From Polytrichum commune (lineage: Eukaryota; Streptophyta; Polytrichopsida; Polytrichales; Polytrichaceae), in the NCBI GenBank assembly GCA_950295325.1, contig OX485803.1:18414001-18478000 (forward strand): 64,000 nucleotides of DNA. Direction: 5' to 3'. Below are positions 46,601-60,087 of this stretch, one piece after another. A model generated the notes under the pieces. The model was not told the origin of the DNA. It did not search any database and worked only from the letters and a program-made list of their open reading frames with translations. The first letter of the stretch is position 1, and every line of letters begins with the position of its first letter. The position numbers were made by a program, and so were the translations under genes.

Positions 46601-49241
46601 ACGTTGTGCGGGGTCATCAAATTCTTGAGACACAACCTTATCTGTAGTAACTGAAAATTCCTTTATGAGCGCAAGTGAGTCCTTGTGCCAGTCTAATAAG
46701 AAGTGGGCAGGACTCTGGAGCTTCTGATGACCACTTCCGAGCACTCAAACACAGTTCTTGAAACATTAAATTGAAAGGTCCTCCTTAATGGTGATACACC
46801 CGATTCAATTGATAGGTCTATTACGGGCTTAAAATGTGTGTTCTTCTCTGCAGGACTCCTGGTCTTAGGCCAGAGATTCAACGAATGTGATGCAACAAAT
46901 GTAATTTTGGATTGGCAGGGCATTGTGGCAACTGGATCTATGAGTGGTTCTGTGAATATTTTCAAAGTTGACAACACTGGTCGCTCGAACCTTGTCAAAC
47001 GCACCAGAATGCATCCAGTATCCATAGACATGGTACTCTCACTCTTGCTTAAACCCAATTCATTGCCAGTCATTCCTATCAGCCTAGCTTCTATGACAAG
47101 TTCTCAACTATGTTCCTACAAGTGATTTGAATTCAATTTCAAAGCCAAGGCATGTACGTACATGAGTTACTGGGCTGTTTTTGGAACACTCATTGGCACT
47201 TTCTGCCTGGATATCATGTCACAGATTATTTTTAGCGAGAAAGGTTCTGAAGTGGTGGTTGCGTCAAAAGCGGATGGAACAATATACTTCCTTCATAACA
47301 AGACATCTGAGTTCGACGACCTTGAGTTGCAGGGTTTCACTGTCATGAATGATCCGGTTTTAGCCCTTGCCTGGGATCCTAAAGCATCCAAAGGTGGACC
47401 GGTTTTCTGGCTCTGGAACTCCTCAATCACACCACCTCCTCTATACTCTGTTTTACGATTTTCCAATTTATTGTGTCGGGTTTTAAAATTAGAAAGCACT
47501 TGTGTAGCTAAATTCAGCGTACTGTCACAAAGCATTGAATGGGCGCATACTGCAGGGGACAGTGAATTGCACGTTTTGGTGTCGTTGGCGCGGGGAGAGA
47601 TAGTGAAGTTGAAATTCCCTATGGAGAGACCACCAGGGATCAGCCTCCAATTCGATCACGCCGCTCTCCAAAGACTCAGGTCACTAGCACTTCTTATTCG
47701 GAAAGTTTGAGCTCGCACCTTGCAAATCACCATCCTTGTATTGGGTTGTATGTGCACGGCCTTATAAAATAACACTTAAAAAAGAATCAGCAATTGGGGT
47801 GATTAGGTGTGTGCACTTGAATGATCAGACATTTAGCACACATGAAATCGAATTTAGCACACACGAATTCTTCTTCTTTTCCTAAACATTGCCATAGAAG
47901 TTGATTTCAGATATGCATGGTTTGATTACTGGATTCCCGGTCTTTAGTTACTATTTCGTCCTCTCTGAGTAGGGGAATCTTAGAGAATGCAAATGCTCGA
48001 TGGAATTCAAAGAAGAGGCTTAACGTTAATTGTGCTGTCACCCTAAATGCTTGGACTTAGATCATCGGAATGTGTTTCTGTGCCGCAGTTTTCGTGTCAC
48101 TTTCGCATTGAACGCAATGTGCTCAGCCAAGTACTTTGTTGAGAAATTGAAAGTGGAGAAAAGGATCATCTGGGGTTTTGGGCAGGATAAGAAGCTGCTG
48201 CAGTACCGACTTCCTGATAGTATTAGTCAATGGACCGGCCCGGATGCCGTTCCTATGAATCCGCACTATGGCTTTACAAGCCACCACAGGCCAGGCGTTG
48301 CATTATGTACGTGCTTCCTTCCGATTCCTATGGCTGCAGATTATGAACAGAAGAAGGTTTGTTGCAGACCTCAATTTGTTTTAATCAATGCAAGCCGATT
48401 GGCCCACAACTTTCTGTTCACTAAAGAAATATTTGACTGCACAATTTGCATAGCAGCCCTTTGTTACTCCCACAGATGGCTAAATCTAGTCTTGAAGGTC
48501 GCACTGAGAAGGTGGTTATTGAGACAAAATAAGTCACCCTAGGAACTTCATCCCGGCAGAAGGAGGACAATTCAGACTGCATGGAGGTTTTACAATTGTT
48601 GGTCTTCATTTCATGTTATGGCAGATGGTTCCTATTTTCCTCACTGTCCCATTTATTCCATATATTCGTTTATTGAATAAGCCCAGTAGATGCTTGAATA
48701 CTGCAATCCACGATGTGAGGATTTGTTAACGATACAAATGTGGCCTGTTCTTGTCAAGTTCTGGTTCTGCACAATTTAGAGGGGCTTATCAACCTCCCTG
48801 AGTGGACATACATAGTGAATGAGAGGATACATATGATATTTTCTTTAATCTGTTCCGTGTTTGGATAATTCTGATTGACAGACTTCTGAAGGGATGACGT
48901 TGTAACCTAAACCTTTGCATGCAGTGCTGTTAGTCCAGGAACAGATCCTAGTGTCCGGTGCCAGGGATGGGACCCTACAAATTCGGACAAACGCGTTGGA
49001 TGCAGTAAAAGCACCCCAGAAAGCATTGGAATTCTTCATCTATGATTTTTACTTAGGCGGCATAACGTGTCTTGCTGTCCATAATGGCATTGTCTTCACC
49101 GGTGGAGAGAATGGCGTACTATATGCTTGTGATTGCTCTGAGGGAGGTCTCAAAAGGGCCCCAGCCCCAAAGAGTATGTGCAACCTCGTTCACTCATCCT
49201 CTGATTGAGTTTGAGATCTGTTCAAAACGCTGTTAGGGAGG

Positions 49242-49275
<34 letters not shown>

Positions 49276-52200
49276 GAGGTTTGAACATGGTAAAGAGGGC
49301 AGTGGAATATTTCAGCGTTAAAACAATTCGTGAGCGTATGCATGAAAGTCTTTATTTTTACCTTCTTATACCTAACCTCATTGTCTTTTCCCAACTCAAT
49401 GCATTTTACATTAATGAAATTCCAGAATAAACTTATGTTCTCCTGTCCACAGTTGATAGCAGCTCAACAAACAGATTTTACTTGATCTGGATTGAAAATA
49501 CGGTCACTCAACAGGTTGATCCATATTTATTATGGGTGTCATTGAGCCTTTGAAAAAGCCATTCTCAAAGAGGGGTAGGTGCAACTTCGAATGTGCAACT
49601 GCGGACACAGTCTCTGGTTGTCGTTCGATGGCCTCATTATTGGATCAGTATCTCAATGTGTTGTGCAAATCCCCTTGTCTTTAAATCGCTTGTTTGAGTG
49701 CACAGGTGAGAGGCCAGGAAAAGGCTCCCTTCCAATAGAGCACCCAGACGAGGACCCTGCAGAGTTCACAGTGTCTCAAAAGCATGATCACGACGTGGAA
49801 ACCAGGTCAATAAACTTGTATCTCATCAGATGATTTGATTAAGTGGTATTACTGTGATCCCACTTGATATCAATACAAGAGTTTCCTGTATTGCAGTCTC
49901 TGTGGTATGCAGTGAAGTTCAAACTATTTGTCCCCTATTTTGTAATTGGCTGTTTGGGAAAAGCTAGTAGCAACTGTGTCGAGGACGTTACACTGCTTGT
50001 TGCTTCGGGCAGGTACTTGTTATTAGGCCTACCTGCTCGAGAAGAAATGAAAGATAGCGTCCAGAAATTGAGGGAGAGCTTCCAAGAAGTAGTAGAAATA
50101 AACTCGAGGGTTTGAATTCCGACACATCTTACAGATTGATAGTGATGCAGATCTGCTTTTCCTGTATGTGAGGTTTAACATATATATAAGTAAGCGGGTG
50201 GATAAACATATGTAAGTCTACAAATGAATATGTGATTACACTATATATATGAAAGTAAAGTTATTGTGAATAGCCAATTCCAGGTCATGGGGGGCACAAG
50301 AGTAAATTAATACTGTTGTAGAAATTAGCAATGATGTTTATCAGGTGGGAGAGCCATCAAGATTTCGTGATATCATTGTTTGTTAGTATCTCAAGCTACA
50401 TAGGTTGAGGAATAATAAGTCGAGGTCTCCTCCTTGTTTGCGACAGGCACCGCCTTTGGAACAATTGACAACCAAAGAGATGATTGTTGATGCTGATTTA
50501 GAAGCTGAGCTTCGTCAGGAGCTTGATAGGCAAGTTGAAGAAACGCGTGAGGAGGTGTGCACATGTTCACCTTTTTCAATACTAACCTGATGGGTTGTAT
50601 TTCACTTGGGCTTTTAGAACCTCAGGATTAGTTGTCAACCTGCAGAATGTACTGCATATTCACTTATTTTAACCCATTGGTTTGAAAAGAGCCGGTCTGG
50701 ACCTCAGTGTGCATGAAAATGGAGACTCTGCTTAAAATTTCATTCACTTAACTCAATCTTTGAGCACGGGAGGGCAACCTCTTTCTCCAGTTGCTTGAGT
50801 TTCGTAAATTTTGATGCTTGTCGATGTGAGACGGTGTACAATTGGAGGCAACATTTGTCTTAAGCAACAAAATAGTCAGTAGGGGGAAAATAGGCAAGAA
50901 TGTTTAGTAAGCCGATCACAAGAATACTCGAACAAGCCTCGGTTTGGTAGAAATGAACTACATCTCTAATATTCGAATCTGTAATCAATGAGACGACCAT
51001 TTCGCAGCTGAGGTGTAGTAGTCAGTTTGACATCAAACTTGAAGGTGGGTGAAGCAGATAAGAATAAGTGATTTGAAGAAAGAAATTCTGGCGGTGCGCA
51101 TCAAGCAGGAATGCTGGTCTGTAATGGCCGATCCTGGTCTTTGCCTGCCCCTTCCTTTTTTCTTATTTCAAATGTGACTGACTCTGTAAAGGCGATGTCA
51201 GTAACGCAATGTGACCTTCTAAGAGCAGCTCCTATGGTCACTGTAAAGTGATTCTCTCAATAATCAGCTTTCAGTCTTTTGGGCCAATGCCGCATGGTCA
51301 TCTCACACTTAGAGTCGATATTTTCATAAATCTTTATTGCCCACCGATTATTGTGAGAGAAACGACCCTCTTGAGTCCCTTTGGCCCTCAATTATGCTTT
51401 GTGGGTGGAATGAGCATGCGGTCTTGTCCCAATGATTCTAGGAATTCGAGTATTGAGAGAATCACTTTCCAGTGAACATAGGAGATGCTCTAAGTATTAA
51501 CCCAATTCAAGTTGAGGGTCCAGACAATTTTGTATAACTAAAAAAAAACGAAGTGGATTTAGTTGCAAATGTCATCTTATTTCATAGAAACGCTCTCTTT
51601 ATGTGTAATAGCCGCTGCTGTATGGCCATTTAACAACGGTTACCAAGTTTGGAGCTTTCCTGTGTTGGAGACGCCAACATTCAACCTTAAGATGGTTCAA
51701 TTGGCGAAATTCTACCGCCATGTTGAGATGTATGAGCATCACTACATGAAGAGATTGCAGAAGGAGTTGGCCGAGATAGCCAAGCAACAAGCTGCGGAGC
51801 AAGCCGCCAAGGAGGCAGCCGAGTTGGCGGCACAGCAGGCGGAGATTGATGCGGCGAATGCATTAGCATTTGGGCCCCCTCCCGGCGGTGATTCAGACTC
51901 CGAGACGGACAAGGCGTCACAAGGGAGTCACAGGAGTGATGATTCCATGGCTTCTGAGTCATCGGTCAATCTGGAGAGGTCTGATTCCCAACGAGCCAGT
52001 GGTAGCCGCAGGTGCGTGCAGATTTTCATCTCTGGAACACATAACATTCTTAAGTGGCTTATTTAGGATCCGTTGCAAATGGAATGATTCTTAGGTAAGC
52101 CAGAAAACCTTAGAATTATTCCATTGGGGACGCATCTTTTTAATTGAAACTTAGCAGAATTGCATTTGTGCCTGTGGTAGACTTCATGCCCAAGTGAAGT

Positions 52201-55200
52201 GCTTTGGTGGGAATTTGAGTCTCATTAAATTACAGTAATGTTTGAAGAGCTGGTGTAGGCCTCACACTGGCCTCCGTTTTCAGGCATTCATGGTCTCCAA
52301 ATCGTTCATTGAGTTCTTTGACCAGCGGAGATTACAAACAGCCTATTAAGTTTAATGCATCCCAAGATTTTCTGTGTTGCAGAAGTAGCATGGCACCACG
52401 AGAGTCAATGCGAAGCTCAATGCGAGAATCTATTGTAGCAGGGAGTGAGGCAGACGGTGCAAGTGTAGATGGTGGTTCTACCCCCGCCCCTCCGGTGGAG
52501 AACCCTCCGCCAGAGGAGGAGGAAGAAGAGGAAGACCTGGAGATTGCTGAGAGTGCACCAATAACTACGTTTTTGTACAACGACTTTCAACTCACGACAT
52601 CGAAACGGAAGCGTCTTCAGGTGTGCAGATGTGTGCACTCATTCAATCCTTGAACTTAAGGTATGCAGGGCTATAATGGACACTTCCAGCTCCATATACA
52701 CTTTTCGCCGTTGGATGGGATCACAAATTGACTCATCCGGTCAGCAATTATGAATCACGAAGATTGTCTTTTTAAGTGTCAAAATAATCGGGGTTGAGAT
52801 GCAAAGTTATAAGAGGCATAGTGAAGACTCTTCTTTCTCTTTAAGCAATCATATAGGTCCTCCAATTGTGTTAAACCTAGAACGTCATCCTTATTTTCAG
52901 CACATAGTCTAATCTCATGTGTCTTTTTGGTGTCCATTCTTAACTGCAAGCCTTGCCATATACCACTCAAATATGGGCGTCTGCATAAGACTACTGGTCG
53001 ATTAAGGCCTGCTTACCATAACCTCTTTGCATTGTTACAGGCTTCCAGGAGTTGTCTGTCCATCTTTGATCTTTATTACTTCTCTTATTTGTCTTAAAGC
53101 CAAGTCACATAATCTGGACACATAATCTGATAATTTGCTCCTCAAGGTCTGAGATGCTTTCAAGGGTTCATATTGGGATGTGTCCTAAGGTCGATATTCA
53201 AGTGGGTTATAAACTGAGGTGTTACTTGTCAGCATCTTTTGGTTCTTATGAGCCTTTTGATGTCATAAGTATGCCAATCCAGTGACTTCAACTGTTACAG
53301 GGAAACAGACTGAAAGTAGATGTGTGCGTGCAGAAGCACCTACTTAACGTTCTAATCAAAGATATCAAAATAGCTTTTAACAAAAAGCTAGCAGAGGCGC
53401 GTGCAACCAAAATATTCCATATCTCAAGAATAGCAGAGATGAAGAGTAGAATTGTTGATTTACACAAGATGCTATCAATGCCTGGAGAGTATCCTTGGCC
53501 TCAACTCAACGAAGTCATAGATGTAAGCTGAACTACACCTTCTGCTAACGCATGCAAAGTTGATCAATACTTGACACTTGTTATGTGTTGGACTCTGCCA
53601 AGCTCCTGAATTTTTTCTAATTGACTCGTTGAGGAAGCTGATGATGTTTTTCAATGACAGGCTCATGACTAATTTAACGGGTTGATGGATGCAGGGGATG
53701 CCAAATATTTTTGAGGTGAAGAAGGAGGAGGTGCTGGTGCAGAAGCATCTGAATAAAGCTGAGCGGTTGCGTGCTGAAGAGCTGCAGAAGTTTGAGGAAC
53801 AACAGGCCCTGTGTGTCCCAATTCCATAACCAGAATGCACTGGAAGTCACCCATATTTGCTATCTGAGAAATATACATTGAAGTTTCTGTATTGGTAGAG
53901 TAAATGCTGGATTGGCAACAGGTTCAATACGAGATTGGCCTCTTTAGAGCAGAGACTACAAAACACACACTCTTTGATGCACAACATGTAAAGGGAAAAT
54001 GTCAGATCAATGTCCCCAGAACTTGCAGAATGTCCTCATCAGTGTCTCATCAATCTTTTCACAAATGTAAAGGGAGGTCGACATATAGGTTCAGTTACCT
54101 ATCTTGGGTTATTCCTCCAATATGGTAATGGGTACTTATAATCTTCAGATGAAGACTAAAAGTTCAAAGGAATTCCCTAACTGAAACATGATCCAGGGCC
54201 AAAGACTGCGGGCAGGTAACAATGCTGCAGAGCGTGCATTGATGGACATGATGGGGGGAATATTGGAGAAGAAATTGGAAGTGGCAGCCAAGGAGGAAGA
54301 GATACAACGCCCTGCATGGATGGCTGGCAATCCCAAAAAATTCACAAAAGAACAGCACATGGAAATCAAAGCCTTTGATGCCATGCTGAAGGTATGATTC
54401 TGTCATGCAGCGTTTAGAATCATGTTCATTGTTATATTAGTCCACATTAATCACTATGAGGTGAATCTTGGGATATAGACGTTCATTCCATTGGCATGTT
54501 TGAGGGGCTTTGGCCTAGAGTCCAGTCAATACAAACCAATCATTATGAATGTTAATTGGAGCTGTGATGATCGTAATCTTCAGTCAAGAAATGAGAATTA
54601 TCTGTGACATTGATCTGTAAGTTTCATGTGAGGAATTGGTGCAGCAAATGAAAGATGAAAAAGAGAAGAAAATAAGGGGCCAAGAGGCTGAACAAAAGAA
54701 GTTACGGGCCGATGTTGATGAACTTTGTGCAGACTTCAACAAGGAAATGGACTATCTCTTCCAACAGCGGCTTCTTGTACTACCTCCAGCCCAACTGTTT
54801 TTTCTCATTCAAACTAAATCGAAATTCATGATAAAGAAGTTATTACTCTCCATCTTTGAGTATATGTGCATATTTGTGATGATTGTTATTAAGACGTGAG
54901 ACATATATTCTTCAGAGTATGAGATGAGCTGTTAAGCAGCATTTCGCTTTGCCTTTAGGAGATGCAACTCAACTTACACTCTAGGTTTCCTGGACATTTC
55001 TTAGGATGGCACCTTCTCTATTGGGAATAAGCTGGAAGGTTGAGATCTTTTTCATGAAGGAATTCTTTATGCTCCAACATAAAGACTCTTTAATGTATTC
55101 TTGAAGAAGAGCCTGTATTCTGTATCGTGCTGTTTCACATAGACACACAATATGTATGATTCTCAAAATTAGCTAGTATTGATCTTTATATCCTCACACT

Positions 55201-58200
55201 GCAAAAGTATATGGAGATGAAAACCAGGATGAGGCGAAATGTATTGCAATTGAGGAACGTATCACACGCCTCAACTATGGGATTGAGATAGAAGAATTTG
55301 TTAATGAGAGACTTGAGGCTGACATGAACAAGCATATGGATAGACTCAAAGCACTCAAACCTCAGTCTGTCAGTGCCTTCTCCGATTTTAAGCGTGAGGT
55401 ACGCTCTTCTCTCTTTCTAAGCTCCCCAACACTCAGACGATCATGGGAACTGTATGAATATTGGGATGACATGCGAAAGCAGTATTTAGAAAAATAAATA
55501 ACAAATGTTTGTACTCTCGAGAAATGGAATTAATCTATTGAACTGCACGTATTACAAACATCTCATCTCACAGGTACATTGGCACAGAAAAAGAAAAGAA
55601 AATGAATGTTATCGAAACTTGGCTCAAAGTCAAGATTGAAAACGTGCATAGGAGAGTAGGGTTATTGAACTCACATCCTGGTGTCAATTACCATCAGGTG
55701 GATATTTTTGAGGAAAAATTCAGTGCAGCAGTAATTGAAGATAAAGCACAAGACAAAAATTTCCGCAAACACTTCTCAGACTGCGGGGATGTAGTGAATC
55801 TCCTGTACAAAAAGTTCAAAGATCGACCTAAGTAAGTTCTTCTCAATTCCACACTTCTCTGGAATTCACATATACACGTAAATTTTAAATCCAGAAGTTT
55901 CAACAACTGATACCGTGATTGGACCATGATCATTCATGAGCTTACAGACTTAAGAAACACCTGATGAATGATATTTAGCTTGAGTACCTATACAGTGATG
56001 CCAATTTGAAGTGTATGTCCTCAAAAGAAAGTGTAGTGCCACTCTTCCTGCCATTAATATTCACCCTATTGTTAATATGATGCAGAAATAAAGGTGGTGA
56101 TAATACAAAGCAAGCACCACCCATTGCAAAAAAGCAATCCACCAAGCAAACACCTCGTTCATCCCGTAGCCCATCTCGTAGAACGTCTGCTGTAAGGAAT
56201 AAAAGATGTCACCATTTTCCTAATATCCTCAAATACCTGGCCTGTAACTATGTAGCATCTCAATTTGAATGTTATAAGTTGTCTGGTTTCCTGTCACAAT
56301 ATTACCACGTGAATTTGCAATTTGAGTTCAATTGGAATTTGCAACTTGCAATTTGAGCAGGCCCGGAGGCCATCGGCTGCTGCTGCTGCTGCAGGAGCAT
56401 CCTCAGAGGCCCCAGTAGACCCTTTCTATGAAAGACCCCAGGTAAGTACCTATTATTTTTTATCTCATCCACTACAAGAAAACATGGTTGAAAATGATGC
56501 GGTCCATAATGACCAAAATTACATCATCTCATTTAGTTTGGCTCGCAAAGGGACGTATTTTATGTCAAAATGACCATGATTTGGGTCTAAACAATGCCAT
56601 ATCATTTTGGTCATTTCAAACCGTGCCATTACAACCATGTTTTCTTGTACTCACAATTTATTCTTACCTTCAGAAGTTGACCAGTGTGACCAAGAAGTCT
56701 GTCCCGATTTTCTGGATTTGTTAGCTTGGACTTAAGTGACATGGAAGAGCCCAACTGAACTTGTTCAGTGACAAGAATCAGAAACAATAGATGGAGCATT
56801 CCACTCCTAACCCAATTGCTAATGTCTCCTTTGTGCAATAGAGGTAAAATTCTGTCAAGAGAATGCAGCTACATAGGTCATCGCAGGTATATGATGAAAC
56901 AGCTTAATTCATCCACGCCTGATATAATTGGAGGTGAATCTTGCAGGAGGTTACAATACCGCAATGGGACAGGCTCTTGGAAGCACGCCAGAAGAAAATG
57001 GCACAAGAGGAGGAGGTGAGAAGACTGACAGTTATCAAGAACAGCATGGGAGGGTTCCTCGCCGAGCTCACCGACACCGATGAATCGAATCGCAAGCAGA
57101 TTGAAGCTGCTCTGCGGGCAATGGCCGGTCCGTGCAACTCATCTCTTCATAATCCATCTATTGGATAAGGAACCCTAAACCCTTGAACCCTAATCCCTCA
57201 CTCAACATGACTTTTGGCGAGGAGTTGGTTGTTTTGCATACAGCACCCTCCAGTTCAGTAAGTTTTTGATGCATGCTTGAAGGTAGTGTGGAGGTTTGAA
57301 CGAAGAACGTTCTATATTGGTTCATTGAGGGTCAAACTCAATTGGCCATGCCAAGAGGTGCTTAAAATGGATTGGGCCCAATGAACCGAAATAGGTTCCT
57401 CGTCATTCACATTTCTAAAACACTACCTCTGAGTATGCACTACAAGTGGGAAGGTTATTGATTTTGTATGCAAAACAACCAATGAAATATTCCCGACTCC
57501 TAGGGAACCAACTCTTGACAAAAATTCCCATGGAGTTGAAGGATGACTATTAGATAAGGAACCCTACACCGCAAACTCTAAATTCCAAACTCTTACCTCT
57601 TCTCTATGATGCAGCTCATTTTAAACCTGAATAACTTCACTGCCGAGTGTTTGAGGTCTATGTAATGCCTCCGGAGAGTATGATTCCTGAGACTACTGTA
57701 AACCTCTATGCAATGAATTTCTATTCCGAAAGGAGGATATCATGATCAACCTTTACTGTGATGTCTTGAGCTATTAAATATTCTTATGCAATATTGCAGA
57801 GCATTAATCACTACGTACATCACAATGTTGCCATTGACCATGTTTTGGCAGATTTTCGGGATAGCCGGGAGAGGAGAAGGAAGAACCTGGAAATTGTATT
57901 CAACCTCCCTATGGGTTTAGTGGAGGCTCCTCTGAATCCACTTGAAGGAGATTACATTGATGTTATGTTCCTGCCCCGGAAGCTTGTAGAAGACTTCAAC
58001 ATAGTGATCCTCCACCATGCAAATACAAAGGCAAATTCTTACTCAACTGCATGCTGGTAACCTATGTCCAGTTGCCATGATTGACACTAGAACCTACCTT
58101 TGTTTCTCATAGTATCAATCTTATTGTAGCATCAAAAATAAATTGATTTGAGTTCAGGACTGCAGATAGAGATAATGCTGGCTGTGCGACTGACCAAAGC

Positions 58201-60087
58201 TGAGAATCATTTATTACAATGGGAGATCAATAAGAACCATGTGCGGCAAATGCATATTATTGAAAAAATACGCGCCCTTCAACTGCTTCGTGTCACAAAA
58301 GGTTCACCTAAATCTTTCTCCATCAACAGTGGTCTGCATTGATTGTCTTCATTTGAGAAGTAATTGTGGGCAATCTTTATGGACAAACTAAAGAGCAACT
58401 ACTCTCTAAGGAATTAAAAGTTCTTGTTTGTAGAATTAGAGTGTATTGTATGCTTGTATGTAATCTGTATACAAGACATTTGTACATTAAGGCATAGTTT
58501 GTGAGAAATGCAGCTACTCAACAAGTGATCAAGACTGGAGAAGATCCTGCTACAGCTTCTGAAAGTTTGGCACTGGAATTAAGGTTATTAAGCCTTATGT
58601 CTAAGGTTCCCTGTGGCATTGATTTATAACAAATACACCTTCTGACAATCAAGGATTGAGCACAACAGTGTCAAAGTAGGATAGAGCTAATATTCTACTA
58701 CATTCTACTCCATTCTCGTAAGTGGCCACGAAGTGCTTCTGGAGTATCAAGTCTGCATCGGTTGAGTTGCTAATATCCTTTTAACTCAATGGGACTATTC
58801 ACTGAGAGTTGGTCCCCTGTATTTCCATACAACAGCAACAATTTCTTTCCACTTGTAGTGAATGCTTAAAGGTACATAGTGTTTGAATGTGAACAAAGAG
58901 CAACCTATTTCAGTTCATCAAGGGCCAAACTCATTTTAGCACCTGTTGGCATACCAAAATGAGTTTGCCCCTCAATGAACAGATATAGTTTGTTCTTTGC
59001 TCAAACCTACACACTACCTCTAGCATGCACCAAAAACTTACCAAACATGGAAGGTATTGTATGCAAAACAATGAACCACCAACCAGACGTCATGTTGAGG
59101 ATAATGCTATTGAACAGAACTGCTATAGAATCTTTGGCAAAACTTTGGCCAAGTGTACGTAACTGCTATCATTATGAAGATTGTTAAGGAAAAGTGAAAG
59201 TAAAATCAAACCTATTTATTGAAATATTAGGAACACTGCAATACTTAGGTTCTGTTAGGTTGTACTGTACACTGGTAATTCTGACAAGGGCAGATCATCT
59301 AAGAGGACAATTGACTCAAGGTTGTTGGGTGCAGATTTGATCACAACATTAAGCTGCAAAACCACAGAGTGAAAGAGAAAAACATTGTGTATCAGAAACT
59401 TCTAGAAAAAAATGAAGAGATTAAGATTCAAAATGCAAAATTGATGTTGAGTGCACAATTGATGCACCTCGAGCACAAGTTTCAGAACCGGCTCTGCAGT
59501 AGTGGCCGTAAGTCTGCTTCTCATTAACTACTCTGCCTAAGAGCATGAATTGTGTCTCCACAAACCCTTTATAGCAGACCTCATGGTCCTGGTACCAACT
59601 TTTGATCTTGATTTGATTTTTGTGCTACGTGTAATATTGCAGTTGCTGCAAAACAGAAGGAAGAGGCACTGGAGCAAAGATTCCGTGCCCTTTATGTAAA
59701 ACGACAACTGCAAGAAATGGGTATCCAATCCACCTTGAGCTCAGTTACAATATAATTTCAATTGTAAGCATGTTCACTGGCCATGAGCACCAAGTACCTG
59801 AATCAGTCTTTTTGGTTAGCAATATTAAGTCTCCTTGTTTGATTAACACATTGATTCTGTCTGCAGTGAAAGAGCAAACTGAACAGATTATTGCTCTCCA
59901 ATCAGAGTACATGAAGACAAGGAACAGGATACTACCATCACTGCCAGAAGCTAACATGTCTGGATATGACTTTCCACTCCGTCCATTGCACTCTGAAATT
60001 GGAAGAGAAATACTGGATGCTAATGAAGAATTCTATGCAACCCTTAGAGCTACACGAATACCAACATTGAGTCTCACCCATAAGTGA
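43611..60087 (+). CDS. CFAP43: CFAP43-like axonemal WD40/coiled-coil protein
   Basis: In Chlamydomonas and animals CFAP43 works with CFAP44 in the tether that holds inner dynein arm f/I1 on the axoneme. About 32 exons read by hand: 43611-43835, 44048-44114, 44364-44452, 44815-44976, 45336-45997, 46347-46476, 46874-47032, 47225-47393, 47556-47679, 48089-48306, 48925-49173, 49706-49805, 50013-50109, 50447-50554, 51058-51136, 51612-52011, 52383-52620, 53301-53522, 53695-53810, 54205-54391, 54645-54776, 55228-55481, 55574-55831, 56086-56191, 56361-56441, 56947-57131, 57802-58030, 58166-58301, 58514-58583, 59335-59507, 59643-59720, 59867-60087. Phases agree and sum to 1,907 residues (human about 1,665). 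WD40 propellers fill about 1-750 (SGVPDFRLVLWDL; VTCGKDGTVRVW); charged coiled coil follows. Best markers are ERALMDMMGGILEKK and KNFRKHFSDCGD. An acidic/serine insert lies near 930-1060. Exons 22 and 26-28 are least certain. CFAP44 is the alternative. Confidence 0.9.
49241..49280. repeat. GA simple repeat in a CFAP43 intron
   Basis: About 18 GA units with two interruptions (GGGA), between exons 11 and 12 of CFAP43. Confidence 0.93.
52066..52136. repeat. Short palindromic repeat, copy 1
   Basis: Arms of about 30 bp centred on AAGCCAGAAA: ATGGAATGATTCTTAGGT pairs imperfectly with ACCTTAGAATTATTCCAT. In CFAP43 intron 16. Closely related palindromes lie at 62109-62190 and 63634-63692 in the neighbouring carrier gene. 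Confidence 0.75.
56470..56652. mobile_element. CACTA-type MITE in a CFAP43 intron
   Basis: Left end CACTACAAGAAAACATGGTT, inverted right end GAGTACAAGAAAACATGGTT (the last bases altered). CACTACAAGAAA is the hallmark terminus of plant CACTA (En/Spm) elements. 183 bp, non-coding; sits between exons 25 and 26. The expected 3-bp target duplication is not clear. Confidence 0.75.
57227..57480. mobile_element. MITE with TTGTTTTGCATAC ends, copy 1
   Basis: Left end GGTTGTTTTGCATACAGC and inverted right end GGTTGTTTTGCATACAAAAT. Arms are imperfect over about 100 bp (shared GCATGC/GCATAC, GAGGTAGTGT, GAACC). The inverted similarity continues outward (GGAGTTGGTT against its inverse near 57510), and ATAAGGAACCCTA lies on both outer sides (57166 and 57554). 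In a CFAP43 intron. Confidence 0.7.
58830..59080. mobile_element. MITE with TTGTTTTGCATAC ends, copy 2
   Basis: The right arm (inverse of TTGTTTTGCATACAATACCT, then GGTAAGTTTTTGGTGCATGC, then AGGTAGTGTGTAGGTTTGAG) matches the arms of the 57227 element. The left arm keeps CCACTTGTAGTGAATGC and CAACCTATTTCAGTTCAT but its extreme end is lost. In a CFAP43 intron. Confidence 0.68.

Noticed and set aside
51687-51962. Minus-strand 91-codon frame
   Set aside because: Shadow of CFAP43 exon 16, whose plus-strand reading is phase-consistent with the neighbouring exons.
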